Assembly (NCBI GenBank): GCA_016169945.1
Contig: JADLSH010000220.1
Coordinates: 682,001 to 746,000 of the forward strand
Length of the DNA: 64,000 bases
From: Trachythela sp. YZ-2020
Taxonomy: Eukaryota; Cnidaria; Anthozoa; Malacalcyonacea; Clavulariidae
Direction: 5' to 3'
The stretch's first letter is position 1; each line of letters begins with the position of its first letter. A model generated the notes under the pieces. That model worked only from the letters and a program-made list of their open reading frames with translations, had not been told where the DNA came from and did no database searches. This document shows, one piece after another, positions 42,669 through 54,307 of this stretch. A program made the position numbers and the translations under genes.

Positions 42669-44330
42669 TTAGAGGAGTAAGTTTTTATATTTATACATAA
42701 ATGTGCCTAATTGAAATAAATAGACATCGATAAATTTCAAAATGCATAATTTCTGAAAAATGGGGTCAGTGTGTGCATCAAATGCCTCCTTACTAATAAC
42801 TCTAATAACACGCTTTTGAATTAAGACAATACGATATAAATTAGAAGGATAAGTTGAACCCCAAACTGTAATACAATATTGCAAGTAAGGGTATACAAGA
42901 GCATAATAGAGCAAACGCAATGCTGATTTGGAAAGGCAAAAGCTTGACTTATGTATAATTCCTACTGATTTGGAAATTTTACTAGCAACATGCGAAATAT
43001 GAGGTTTCCACGTCATGCATTCGTCTAATATTACACCCAGAAACATAACTTCCTTTACTTGGTCAATTTTATAGCCATTTAATTCTAATGTTAAGTCAAG
43101 AATTTGCCTTTTTTGACGTGGTCTAAAAATCATATAGTTAGATTTTTAGCATTGATTGATAATTTATTAGCCCTAAACCATTCAGATAACTTGTTCATTT
43201 CAGAATTAATTATATTCATCAAAAGTGGCAAATTGTTATGAGAGAAAAATATATTTGTATCATCGGCAAATAGAATTAGTTCAACAATATTTGACGCGTT
43301 ACAGAGATCATTAATATAGATCAAAACAACAATGGACCAAGAATTGACCCCTCAGCCACACCACATCCTATACTATTGTAAGATGAATAGGCACCATTAC
43401 ATTCAACGAACTGCTGCCTATTACCAAAATAGCTCTTAATCCAATCGAGGCCAATCCGGATGCCATAGTGCTTTAGCTTGTTAATCAATATTTCATGATT
43501 TACCGTATCAAATGCTTTTGAGAGATCAATAAAAACACCTATAGTATACTCTTTCTGATCGATTGCTTTAGTGATGTTATCAAATAAATGATGAAGGGCT
43601 AAAGATGTTGAATGGCCTTTCCTAAAACCGTATTGGTTTTTAAACAAAATATTATATTTATTAAAATAGGTGATTAAACGATTATACACAACTTTTTCAA
43701 ATATTTTGGAAAAGATGGGCAAAACCGATATAGGTCGATAATTTGACAACATATTATTATCACCAGACTTAAATAATGGCAAAACACGAGCAATTTTTAA
43801 CTGATCTGGAACGATCCTGATTTTAAGGATAAATTAACTATATGTGACAAAGGGCTCGAAATTAAGGCACTAGAATCTTTCACCGACCAAATAGAGATCT
43901 TATCATATCCTGCTGCAATACCAGAACGAAGAGAATTCACAATATTTATTATTTCAAATTCGGTAGTTAAATCTAAAAATATAGAATCCACAAAGTTGCC
44001 TGTGAGAAACGATTTATACGAATTAGACGTTCTAGGAATTATTTTTGCCAAATTTGGACCAATATTAGTAAAATAATCACAAAAGTTATTTGCAATCTCT
44101 ACTGGATCAGAAATATTTTGATTGTCAACTGTGAAATTGGAGGGTAGTTTCCTAGGTCGTCGTTTCTTATTTAGCACTTCGTTTAAGATCTTCCAAGTAT
44201 TTTTGGTATTTGATTTAGCATTCTCAAGTTTTCCTTCATAATATTTACGTTTGGCAATCCGTAACAAATGGTTAAGTTTATTCCTAAATTTTTTGTAGGC
44301 ATTCTCATTAATCGGACACGGAATACTCAA
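42669..44330 (-). pseudogene. LINE reverse transcriptase
   Basis: Segments in order: linker 44330-43797 (KFRNKLNHLLRIAKRKYYE, NFCDYFTNIGPNLA); RT fingers/palm 43782-43321 (MPLFKSGDNNMLSNYRPIS, QYGFRKGHSTSLALHH, GVFIDLSKAFDTVNH); 43324-43130 with the catalytic box LILFADDTNIFF; thumb 43133-42669 (VMFLGVILDECMTWKPHI, YALVYPYLQYCITVWG). GVAEGSILGPLLF departs from the usual GVPQGS. Three frame breaks disable it. Closest in the window to the fragment at 14862-15490. Confidence 0.9.
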
Positions 44331-44339
44331 ATATTTTTA

Positions 44340-45340
44340 AACAATTTGTGTTTCCTTTTATAGACTTCAAAGACCTTTCGTTAACCAAGGTTTTCTGAAG
44401 CCATACTTGAAAACATTTACTTTTTCAATGGAAAACAATAATTAAATGTTTCGGTAAATTTATTCAAGAAACTACCATATGCATGTTTAGGGTCATTATA
44501 TTCCGGAAGATCAGACCAAACTATATTTCGTAATTTGTCATGAAATTTAGCAATGTTTGTTTTGTTTTTGTCACGGTAAACGACATACGCCTCCTTATCA
44601 ACAGAGGTGCATTGGTCATAAAGAACACAAAATACTGGTAGGTGATCGGATATATCTGTGAATAATAAACCACTAAAACAGTAACTCTCAAGGTGATTTG
44701 TAAATATGTTGTCAATAAGCGTAGCTGTGTAAGAGGTTATTCTAGTAGGACGCGTTATCAAAGGGAAAAACATATTAGAGTACATTATATCCAGAAATTC
44801 ATTTGTAAATTGATGACAATGATAGTTCATTAAGTTTAGGTTAAAATCACCCATCAAATAACAAAGCTTATTTTCTTTAGATATATTTGTCATTAAAATC
44901 TCAGTACTTTTAACGAATTCACCCACGCTCTGGTTTGGAGGCCTATAAATAACGCCCGCAATAATGTTTTTCCCCTTGGGACGACAGATTTCTATAAAGA
45001 TTGATTCTATACATGGGTCATCAAAAGTTATATCATTACGATACCTAAAATCCAACTCAGAAGCTAAATAAATACCGACGCCTCCACCGGTTCTATGATT
45101 ACGATGGTTGTGCACAAAATTATAACCGTCTATATCACAAGTGTGTTGTGAGTTAGATAACCATGTTTCTGAGATGCCAATAACAGAAAACCTATTATCA
45201 ATATTAGCAAGTAAATTTGTCAAATTACTAAAATTACGAGTGAGGCTACGCATATTTAAATGGAGAAAAGATAAACAATGCGAATTGGTAGGTGTTATAC
45301 TTGTTATCATCATCTCATTAAATTTCTGTTCTGTGTAGTA
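44340..45340 (-). pseudogene. LINE apurinic-like endonuclease
   Basis: Read from 45340 downward. SFLHLNMRSLTRNFSNL (Asn), VIGISETWLSNSQH (Glu), GGGVGIYLASELDFRYRND, GVIYRPPNQSVGEF, CYLMGDFNLNLMNY (Asp/Asn) and TDISDHLPVFCVL (SDH) give the full set of exonuclease-endonuclease-phosphatase catalytic positions. The apparent ATG at 45349 lies in the gag target and is not the native start. The enzyme nicks target DNA to prime reverse transcription. A frame break near 44417-44330 separates it from the linker. Confidence 0.9.
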
Positions 45341-45345
45341 ATCGA

Positions 45346-45882
45346 CCATCGGAGATTGTGCAGCGATTTAAGTTTAACAGCCGTTTTCGCAGAGGAGATT
45401 CAATATCAACGTATGTGGCAGAATTAAGACAACTAACTGAACATTGTAATTTTGGGACAGGGTTAGAAGATATGCTTCGAGATCGCCTAGTTTGCGGAAT
45501 CAACGAGGACCGAATTCAACGCCGTTTGCTATCTGAGACAACCTTAAATTTTAAAAAAGCATATGAAATTGGTGTGGGAATGGAAACCGCAGCGAAAAAC
45601 GCGAGAGACATTCAACAAGCCGCGTTGACCTTGGAAGGGAGCCAAACGTCAGGTCAACAGAATGTAAACAAAGTCAATGGTAACGTCAAAACGCAAGACG
45701 GAGATTATTGAAGTGCTACTGAGTGCTACTGATGTGGGGGAAAGCATAAACCAGAGGAATGCAAGTTTAAAGAAGAAGAATGTTATTATTGCCATAAGAA
45801 AGGTCATGTAGCAAGGAAATGCAGAGCAAAACGGCGAGAAAATAATGCTAACAAACCACGCGAAGATCAACGGACACTGGAA
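45346..45882 (+). pseudogene. Gypsy 2 gag, 3' part with nucleocapsid
   Basis: Resumes right after the LINE: SEIVQRFKFNSRFRRGDSI, TYVAELRQLTEHCNFG, MLRDRLVCGINEDRIQRRL, then a stop at 45709-45711. Beyond it come two zinc knuckles: the first (CGGKHKPEEC, 45733-45765) has its leading Cys pair interrupted by a TGA, and the second is CYYCHKKGHVARKC (45781-45822). A 10-bp direct duplication (GTGCTACTGA) sits at 45713-45732 where the frame breaks. Nucleocapsid knuckles bind the element RNA. Confidence 0.82.
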
Positions 45883-46791
45883 ATGAGGAAATACCGCCAA
45901 ACAACAAATTATTTGGGTGAAGATCAAGAAGTACAAGAAAGTTATTCATTGTACACCATTGGTGCATCGAAACCTGATCCCTATTGCGTAAACATAAAGT
46001 TAAATGGCCAAGAAGTAAAAATGGAAGTGGATACAGGGGCATCCGTGACGGTAATAAGAGAACAGACTTTTCGACAAACGTTGAAATCAATACCAAAGAT
46101 TCAAACAAGCGATGCAAACTTGCATACGTATACAGGCGAAGAAATTAAAGTGGTTGGAATAATCCAAGTGCCGGTGGAATACAACAATCAGAAAGAGACC
46201 CTACAAGCCATTGTCGTTGTAGGGAAGAATCCAAATTTACTTGGAAGGAACTGGCTAGAGATGATAAAATTGAATTGGCAACAAGTATTTTCAACAACGA
46301 CCAGCAAGTCTGAGGTAGAGCAAGATGTAAGCAACCAAGGCATCAAAGATCGGAAGCTAAGTGAAATTTTAAAGAAATATCCAGAGGTATTCGAAGGAAG
46401 TCTCGGAACTTTCAAAGCTACAAAAGCAAAAATTGTGGTCGAAGGAAATGTGGTCGAAGGCCAGACCAGTGCCTATGCCCTATGCCATCAAAGATAGAAT
46501 TGAAAAAGTGCTGAAGAGATTGGAAGAAGAAGGAACCATAGAGCAAGTCACCTTTTCAGAATGGGCTGCACTGATTGTGCCGATAGTGAAGGAAGACCAA
46601 ACCATAAGACTCTGTGGGGACTATAAAGTGACGGTGAATGCTTTTTCAAAGTTAGATAATTATCCAATACCCAAAGCGGAAGATTTGTTTACAATATTGG
46701 GTGGAGGAGAAAAGTTTACTCAATTGGATCTGAGCCAAGCTTACCAACAGTTACCACTCGATGATGACTCGAAGAAATATGCGACCATTAA
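45883..46791 (+). pseudogene. Gypsy 2 protease and first half of RT
   Basis: The protease has MEVDTGASVTVIREQTF and a downstream LLGRNWLEMIKLNWQQ linker. RT begins LSEILKKYPEVFEGSLGTF; the frame shifts near 46433-46495, then RIEKVLKRLEEEGTIEQV, WAALIVPIVKEDQTIRLCG, LDNYPIPKAEDLFTILGGG and FTQLDLSQAYQQLPLDDDS (first catalytic Asp). At KKYATIN the frame meets a TTAA at 46788-46791, after which foreign sequence begins. RT continues beyond the insertions at 51652. Confidence 0.88.
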
Positions 46792-47138
46792 CCCTGGAGA
46801 TCCCAAAATGTCCTTTCCCAGTTGAAAATTATTTTTTTTAATTAAAGACAAGCATATTGGACCTGGTAAACACAAAAATGCTATTTTTGGAGAATTTGAT
46901 GTATCCGCCACAAAATTAGCCATCGGGTCATATATGACCCATTGGGTTTGACTGACAACTTTGATGTAAAATATACACTGCATTTTGATAAAATATAAAA
47001 AAAAGTGAACCAGAAATACACAAACACAACATAAAATTGATCTATAAGCTATAGCTAGGTTTATCATTCATAAAAAACAAATGGTTACATGTGTTACTTA
47101 AGTAGTAAAATCACTTAGTGACACTTTATACCTCATCC
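46792..47138. mobile_element. Unidentified ~350-bp insertion in RT (piggyBac-like end?)
   Basis: Foreign sequence starts directly after TTAA with CCCTGGAGATCCCAAAATG and ends before the hAT duplication. TTAA followed by CCC is typical of piggyBac-type termini. I could not find the matching right end, so it may be truncated. It contains a perfect 16-bp palindrome GGGTCATATATGACCC near 46925-46940. It has no coding frame. Confidence 0.4.
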
Positions 47139-47165
47139 AATATAACCAGGGGCGGATCCAGACCG

Positions 47166-47745
47166 GTGCAATCGATGCAAAGGCACCGGTCAAAATTGCG
47201 AAATCATAAATAATTTATAGTATCGACTATCGATATTCTGCCGCCCATAGAAAACGCACTGAACATTTCTTTAAAACACCAAATCATTTCTTATAGTTCA
47301 TTCCAAGTCAAGATTAGACTATTTCGAGCAAAATCCAGTATAAACAGTTATTAATTCACATTTAAATAGTCAAAATAAGTAAAATATGCGACGTCCTATT
47401 TCAAATATTTGCAAATTCGAACTTTCTGTTATCTTGCGACGTGTTGGCGTCAATAATTTCGCGACAATTACGTAGGCGTCAAACATTTCGCAGCTATGTC
47501 ACGGTAGAATGGCAAATGCACCGATACGTCACAGTAAATTTGATTTTGCACCTGTGAATGCACCGGTTCCGAGTCCTTTTCCGCATGAAATCTACTGTGA
47601 CATCATCAAAACCATTGTTTTAGAGCCCTACGTCAAAGTAGATTTGACCGCCCACCGGTGCATTTCGTACAGATTACAGGCGCTTGCACCGGTCCACCCG
47701 ACTCCATCGGTGCATTTGGCTTCTACTGTGACGTAGGGAGCCGTT
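47166..47745. repeat. CACCGG/CCGGTG motif cluster in hAT left part
   Basis: GCACCGGT or its complement occurs repeatedly, mixed with TACGTCACAGTA/TACTGTGACGTA words in both orientations. This may be a subterminal binding array or an older nested element. No gene. Confidence 0.45.
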
Positions 47746-48522
47746 CAGCGAAGCATGTTTTTTTATAAATTTATAATGTCATGGCGGCAAAGAAGGAGAT
47801 TTACAAAACGAAGTAATTGACTGGTTTTTCAAGATGAAGACTCCATCGAAATCAAAGGAATACAAAGGAATTATCAAAATTATGAAAGCTGTTGTATTTA
47901 TATCGAAATCTTAACCTTGAAATGCTTTCTCGAAAGGCGAAAATGGAAGCGTTCGTCGATCCCCAAGCATATTATATTATACAGAGAATTAAGTTCTTAT
48001 TCTGTGGTGGCAGTGTAGAGATTTGAGGACTTTAAAGTAAGCCAAATTCCTGTATAGTTGTATTAATGTAGTAATTAACAGTGTTAAATGTATATTCGTA
48101 TTCAATAACAAGTTGCAACATTTATATGTTTTAATGTTTATATAATGTGCACCTTTGGTAATTTTATATAATTTATGCACTTTAATATCAATGCTACTGT
48201 ACACAAATTGGTCTATGGTCATGGGGACTAGGGGTGAAGCCCTGGTAGTCCAGTTAGCTTAGCTTGCTTTGTTGAGAGAAATCTTGTGTGTGTTTACATG
48301 AGACTGTTCAGGTAGGCTGGCAGCCAATACAAATCACCCAGGGTATATATATATATTACATAGTGGTCAGAGGCCTAGGGTGGGCAAGTTTGGAATTGTC
48401 TGGTGGATTAATGCATACATACAGTACAACCGAACTTGAAATATCTGGGAATTCAACTGTTGATGATGCAATGCAAGACTAGGGGCTATTTTTGTATCTG
48501 CGAAGCAGATATATTGCCGTCG

Positions 48523-48548
48523 TGCTGTTAGCTGTTAGCTGTTAGCTT
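48523..48548. repeat. GCTGTTA short tandem repeat
   Basis: Three and a half head-to-tail copies of the heptamer GCTGTTA. Confidence 0.8.
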
Positions 48549-48776
48549 ATAGCCATTCAGCGGCGAGCTTATTTAAATTGATAACCAATCAGCAAGTGGC
48601 TTACAATGCAATGACGTAATGTTCTCCAAGGCCATTACATCATTCAATTTTGCCTGTTCGCAGGCTAGACCTTAAAATTCAACATGGCGATTGACAAAAT
48701 GTCGTTAATTCATATAAAAAACGAATATAAAAACGTGGAAATACGAAGATAGACCTATGGATAAACCGGAAAGAAT

Positions 48777-48844
48777 GCTTTAAAATTTAGTGGTTCTATT
48801 TCTGAAGGAAGCTTTAAAATTTAGTGGTTCTATTTCTGAAGGAA
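48777..48844. repeat. Perfect 34-bp tandem duplication
   Basis: 48777-48810 and 48811-48844 are identical, starting GCTTTAAAATTTAGTGG. Confidence 0.95.
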
Positions 48845-50509
48845 AACTAAACAGTGAAACAGTGAACAGTCGAACTATCGAAGGACGAAGATTAAGGTAT
48901 AATTATAAAGAAATACTACAACATATTAATATAACATTGACGCGTAAATTGTAAAATATAGCATCTTGTTTATGCACATAAGACTCAAAGCTAAAGTATA
49001 TTTGACTACCATGAATACTAGCTAATCCCACATTTTAATTTCAGATTTAGCAATTCCACATTTTATACTTTATAGTGGTCACATTTCTTTAAATAAAATA
49101 TTGTGTACAAATATAGTCTTGTTATGGTATATAATAGTTAAGACGGTAAAAGATAAGACTGTACAATACTCCTTTTGGCATGACATTTATTGCAGACGGT
49201 GTCACAATCACATACTTATAATTTCATAATAGAAATTCATATCCCTCGGCAAATTCTCCTACTAAATCGCTTATATTTAATGTCTTTTCAAGCAATCATT
49301 TGCCTGTACTTTACACATCACTCTCATATTTGTATTGTAGCGTGAACAAACAAACACGGAACACTGCAGCTTTGACTAGTCAATTCTAGCCAATGTATGG
49401 ATCTGATATGCTGTGTTTATATATACTTTATACATTCTATTCACAGACTATATACATGTGTCAAATTATACTCCTGATTTTCAACATAGTTAACATTTGC
49501 TACTGATGAATAGACTTCAATAATATGACCTATTTGCTAACACATCCATGTGGAATAAATAGTTCATTTGTGTTCCTCCATCCCTGAATACCACATGTTG
49601 AAGTCGTGTATCAATGTATTTAAAAAGGCTTTTGAAACTGTGCAAGGGTGTGTTAGGGACACCTGGCATTCTGACAACATCCATGCATCTACAATTTTTG
49701 TCACATACCTGATTGTAGTATATTATGGACTATCGAGAAGATTGTGAACCTAACATGTTTCAGCAAATGACATCATAAAATTAAATAAAATCTTTGTTGT
49801 GTTATGGAAATAGTCTCTGCTAGTGAAATTTATATCAGCCATTTTATTTGTCATATGTACTAAACTGTCTGGCGTAGTGATACGTCTGTAAATCGTGAAC
49901 CCCATTTAACAATTAATATGAAAACCTTGTTCTACTGTGTATGATATATATTTTTGTGATATTTATAAAAATATATTCTTTTAACCCATTAGCTGGCAAG
50001 CCCAGAAATACCCTACTTTTATTAGTATTTTACTTTGTCTAATGCGAGACGATTTACTTGTCAGTGGTAGGCTACTGCCAATTAATTGGTTAAATATCAA
50101 TCTCTTATTCTTTACAAGTTACTGGTTGAATGAAGTGTATGTTTTTGTACTAAATATATGTTTAACTTATACAATTTAGGGCCAAATAGAATTGTAGAAT
50201 ATTATTCCTTCATGACTACAGTGGGATCACTATGAGCAGATACATGTACGCTTAGCGTACCCATTTTTATATTGGCTGCCAGCCTATGTTAACCCATTTA
50301 ATTAAAGTCCCTATTATATTTCATCAGAACTGAGCTGGCCCACCTAGTCAAGATCTTTTTTTGCATTTCCTTCCACAACCAGAATGGGTATTTCTTGTAT
50401 AGATCATTCACAAATGCATTTGCCTGGGCTATTTCACCTACCCGGACAGAGTATTAATGCTCTGAATGTTGTAAACTATATTTAGCACACCGTGGAAAAC
50501 ATGGGATTT
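48845..50509. other. hAT interior, non-coding
   Basis: AT-rich with no transposase or other coding frame. Confidence 0.55.
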
Positions 50510-50965
50510 CAGTTCTCTTTGGTGAAAATCCTTTCAAGGTCCTTAAGGATTTTGTAAGAATCTTTGCAAGGATCCTTGCAAGAAACCTATCCAGGATCCC
50601 TAACGATCAAATGTTAGAATATAGTACAATCCTAAAGGATCCTTTCCAAACCATTGAGGATCCTTGCTATATCCTCAAGAATTCTTGATAGATCCTTAGG
50701 AATATTCTACAAAATGCCAAGGATTCTCAAGATCTTTTGGGATCCTTCAAGGATCTCTAAGTTTCTTGCAGGATCCTTGAGGATGCTTAGAGAAAACCTT
50801 GAGGATAAAGTATGATCCTGAAGGATCTTAGTTATATCCTCAAGGATTCTTGATAGAACCTTATGGACCTTCTGTAAAATGCTGGGGATCCTCATAGATT
50901 TGAAAACCCTTATGGAAATGGTAAAGACCCTGAAAGATTGATTATTAAATCCCTTAGGATCCATG
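50510..50965. repeat. GGATCC-rich degenerate palindromic array
   Basis: Eight GGATCC sites occur within 393 bp (50570, 50594, 50638, 50658, 50740, 50771, 50886, 50957), most within AAGGATCCTT-like words, plus many half sites (AAGGAT, ATCCTT). TATATCCTCAAG.ATTCTTGATAGA..CCTTA recurs near 50669 and 50834, suggesting a decayed ~165-bp tandem unit. The - frame across it (50707-50964) is a repeat artefact. Confidence 0.75.
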
Positions 50966-51636
50966 TTATATTTTCAAACCTAAATAAGCAACATAGAATT
51001 ATATGTTCCTTATGTTATATGTTTAAAAAGGTATTGAATGCAGCTGCAATAATGCACAGTACAGTAGTTGAACATTAAATGAATCCAACAACAAGTTCTT
51101 CAATGTCAACTTTTCTAGTTGGAAAAATCATAAATTGTAACCAAACCTAGTTGGCTGGTTAGAATCTTATATGAATATATCGAATATTGACTCAGGATGA
51201 TCAATACTGAAAGACTCTGTGAATCACGAACAAAACTGCTAATTAGATTCTTAATGACTCTAAAAGGTATAGCATTCAAAAATGAATATAGTACATAATA
51301 CAAAATACATATTGGTAACTAGTATGTAAAGCGTGTGAAGCTCCATTTACATATTCTAAGCTGATCATACTTTGTTTTCATATAGCTTGTATTTTAGTTT
51401 GATTTTTGAAGTCACATTATTCACTTATTGTTACGAAGTAAAGTCAGAAGATTTGACATATTTTTACTGAAAATTCAACAAATGCTATTTGGATTTCACT
51501 CCAAACGTTCGCTCAGAACGCAGGAAATCGCGTTTCCGAAGTCCTAGATTTCAAAATTTTCCAGGGGAAGGATACCCCCGAACTCCCCGACATCTACGAT
51601 ATCGAGTACAGTATAGTGCATCGGTCAGCCAAACGA
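50966..51636. other. hAT right interior, non-coding
   Basis: No coding support. Confidence 0.5.
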
Positions 51637-51651
51637 CTGGATCCGCCCCTG

Positions 51652-52860
51652 AATATAACCGACTTCCCTACTGAATATCGTCATCACCAGGTATCTTCCA
51701 AAGAACCATGGAAAACCTCCTGCAAGGGGTACCTTATGTCATTGTTCGAGTCGACGAAATTCTAGTATCGGGTACAAATGATGAAGATCATATCGCTAAT
51801 CTTGAAGAAGTTTTGAAGAGGCTTTCAAATGCTGGAGCGAGGCTGAAGAAGTCGAAGTGTGTGTTCATGGCCCCAGAATTAACCTATTTGGGGCAACGAG
51901 TCAACCGAGAAGGGATTCAACCGGTGGAAGAGAAAGTGCGTGCCATAACTGATGCTCCAAATCCGAGAAATGCATCAGAATTAAAGTCGTATCTGGGTAT
52001 GATAAATTATTATCAGAAGTACTTGCCCAATCTAGCAACGAGTTGCTCAGGAAAGGAGCTCATTGGAGATGGGGTACGAGACAGCAAGAAGCATTTGGTA
52101 GGTCCAAGGAACTGTTGAAATCGGCAGAGTTGTTGGTTCACTATGATAGTAGCAAGGAATTGCTCTTGGCTTGTGATGGATCGCCATACGGGGTGGGAGC
52201 AGTGTTGTTACATAAATTGGAAGACGGAAGCGAGCGACCGATAGCATATGTGTCTCGCACCCTCTCAGCTCTTGAGAGGAACAATGCCCAATTAGACAAA
52301 GAAGGACTGGCGATTATATTTGCAGTGAAAAATTTCCATCAGTCTTTATATGGAAGACATTTCACCATCAATACCGATCATAAACCACTAATTGGTTTAT
52401 TTAATGAGCACAAGCCGATACCGCAGATGGCATCTGGAAGAGTACAGCGCTGGGCTCTAACTCTAGCTGCCTATGAATATTCCATTGCACACAAAGCAGG
52501 AACAGCACACACCAACGCCGATGCCTTGAGTCGTCTTCCACTACCGGACATGCCGAGCAGGACTCCAGAACCTGGCGACAACGTGCATCACAAATGCAAG
52601 TCTTGGAATCAACCCCGGTGAATTCAGGGAAAATAAAGACATAAACCAGAAGAGATCCCGTGTTATCCAGAGTGTGCAAAATGGTCCAATTGGGATGGCC
52701 AGAACGATGTCCAGAAGAGGACTTACGTCCATATCACAATCGACGGGAGGAATTAAGTATACACGATGGTTGTATAATGTGGGGTAACAGTGTAGTGGTC
52801 CCACCAATCCTGGGAAGCCAGGTTATCGAGGAACTACATGATACGCATCCGGGAATCTGT
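51652..52860 (+). pseudogene. Gypsy 2 RT second half, RNase H, integrase start
   Basis: After the hAT: RLPY, a stop at 51672-51674, FQRTMENLLQG, then VIVRVDEILVSGTNDEDH. The catalytic pair normally written DD is DE here. It continues GARLKKSKCVFMAPELTYLG and SYLGMINYYQKYLPNL. A shift near 52045 leads to RNase H: LLLACDGSPYGVGAVLLHK, PIAYVSRTLSALERNNAQL, FTINTDHKPLIGLF and HTNADALSRLPLPD. After a stop at 52619-52621 the integrase N-terminus begins (DGCIMWGNSVVVPP, ELHDTHPGI), interrupted by a LINE fragment. Confidence 0.88.
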
Positions 52861-53169
52861 AATTGTAATTGTAATTGTAAAATTTATTAGAAACTCCCAA
52901 AAAGGGGTTTTCGGTTCTAATTTACATGTCATTGAGTAATACCTATTAAAAACAAATTATATATCTATATACATTTATTAGCTAAAACATGAATTGAAAA
53001 ATAATTTCCTTAGTCCTTTCTTAAAAGTACGTAAACTACTGGTATCTGTAATTTCTCGCGGAAGTGAGTTCCATAAACGGATAGCTCGGTATAGGAATGT
53101 TCGCTGCCCCGAAGCTGATCTATACGCTGGGATATTCAAACTATGCGGTTTGAATATCTGTAGAATCAT
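52861..53169 (-). mobile_element. LINE 3'-end fragment inserted in integrase
   Basis: A 309-bp insertion with an ATCTGT duplication (52855-52860, 53170-53175). The - strand encodes a LINE C-terminus (RSASGQRTFLYRAIRLWNSL, PREITDTSSLRTFKKGL) with a stop at 52978-52980. Its 3' end is an ACAATT-type microsatellite next to the left duplication. A strongly 5'-truncated copy. Confidence 0.9.
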
Positions 53170-53175
53170 ATCTGT

Positions 53176-54236
53176 AGAATGAAGGCACTAGCACACAGTT
53201 TCATTTGGTGGCCTAAGTTGGATACTGATTTAGAATGGAAAGTTAAAAGCTGCACAGAATGCCAATCACACCGCAAAACATCAGCTGAAGCACCGCTGCA
53301 TCCGTGGGAGTGGCCGGTTCGACCATGGTCGAGAGTGCATGTAGACTATGCCGGACCATTTCGAGGCAAAATGTTTTTCATCTTGATTGATGCATATTCG
53401 AAGTGGATGGAGGTCTTCCCAATGAACACTTCGACCTCAAGCGCAACAATTGAAAAACTCAGGATGGTTTTTGCTACACATGGGCTTCCCGAAAAGCTTG
53501 TCAGTGATAATGGGTCAAATTTACAAGCGACGAATTTTAACAATTTCTTAAAATGAACGGCATCAAGCATGTAAAAACCGCCCCGTATCACCCAGCTTCA
53601 AATGGGTTAGCTGAACGTGCCGTACAAACGTTCAAAGAAGGCATGAAAAAGATGAAAACGGGAAGTATTGAAACAAAGGTTTCACGCTTTTTGTTTCAAT
53701 ACCGCATCACACCTCAGACTACAACAGGAGTGGCACCAGCCGAGTTACTGATGGGCAGGAAGTTAGTATCAAGATTAGATTGACTTACACCTGAGGTGGG
53801 AAGAAGAGTAGAAAGGAAACAGGTAGAACAAAAGCAACGACATGATTGTCATGCCAAAGAGCGATCGTTCAAGGCAGGAGACCGGGTGTATGCAAGGAAT
53901 TACGCCCGGGGTGAGAAGTGGGTTCCAGGTCGGATCGATCAGAGAACGGGACCAGTATCATTCACAGTAGAGCTCGAAGACGATCACATGACGAGGAGAC
54001 ACCAAGATCAGATTTTCAGCAGAGAAAATGACGACGGAGAAGGTTGCGGTAATTCAGCAACGAACAGTCTAGAAGAACAAAGCGGAGAACCAATTGGGGC
54101 AGAAATGGATGTACAACACACCAACGAGAGCGACGCGGCGGCAGTACAAGAGCATCGAAGAGAAGCAGTGACCCATCGATACCCAACAAGAGAGAGAGAC
54201 AAAAACAGACCATTACGGGCAAGATTGACTAACTGA
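53176..54236 (+). pseudogene. Gypsy 2 integrase
   Basis: Continues the zinc-binding N-terminus (FIWWPKLDTDLEWKVKSC, TECQSH). Core: HVDYAGPFRGKMFFILIDAY (Asp), LVSDNGSNLQATNFNNF (Asp), then a 1-nt break near 53554 and KTAPYHPASNGLAERAVQTF (Glu), with FLFQYRITPQTTTG. A TGA at 53781-53783 interrupts the frame, then KAGDRVYARNYARGEKWVPG, RIDQRTGPVSFTVELED and a polar tail ending at 54236. All three catalytic acids are present but the gene is broken in two places plus the LINE insertion. Confidence 0.9.
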
Positions 54237-54307
54237 TTAAGGGATTCTAAACATAGCCTTGACATTATTGACTTATTAGGTTTATATTTGCATAACGTGA
54301 GAAGTGT

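Larger units (their letters stand above)
42201..45340 (-). mobile_element. CR1/L2-like LINE inserted in gag
   Basis: A 3140-bp insertion with an ATCGA duplication at 42196-42200 and 45341-45345. It is oriented -; its 3' tail is a short AAATTC-type microsatellite (42213-42235 on +). The 5' end is truncated so ORF1 is gone, and ORF2 (endonuclease plus RT) remains with frame breaks near 44330-44417, 43782-43797, 43321 and 43130. Confidence 0.9.
47147..51651. mobile_element. Non-autonomous hAT transposon, 4.5 kb
   Basis: The ends are 15-bp inverted repeats CAGGGGCGGATCCAG (47147-47161 and inverse 51637-51651). They are flanked by an exact 8-bp duplication AATATAAC (47139-47146, 51652-51659). CAGGG termini and 8-bp duplications define the hAT superfamily. 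It lies in the RT gene of Gypsy 2. No transposase is encoded; the interior holds ACCGGTGCA-type words (47170-47720), a GCTGTTA tract, a 34-bp duplication and a GGATCC-rich array. Confidence 0.93.

Noticed and set aside
45318..45349. ATG at 45349 as the start of the LINE endonuclease protein
   Set aside because: This ATG is in the gag target sequence outside the ATCGA-bounded LINE; the reading is a chance fusion.
50707..50964. 85-codon - strand frame with repeated SILKDP-like words
   Set aside because: It translates the GGATCC-rich repeat array; the pattern is nucleotide repetition, not protein.
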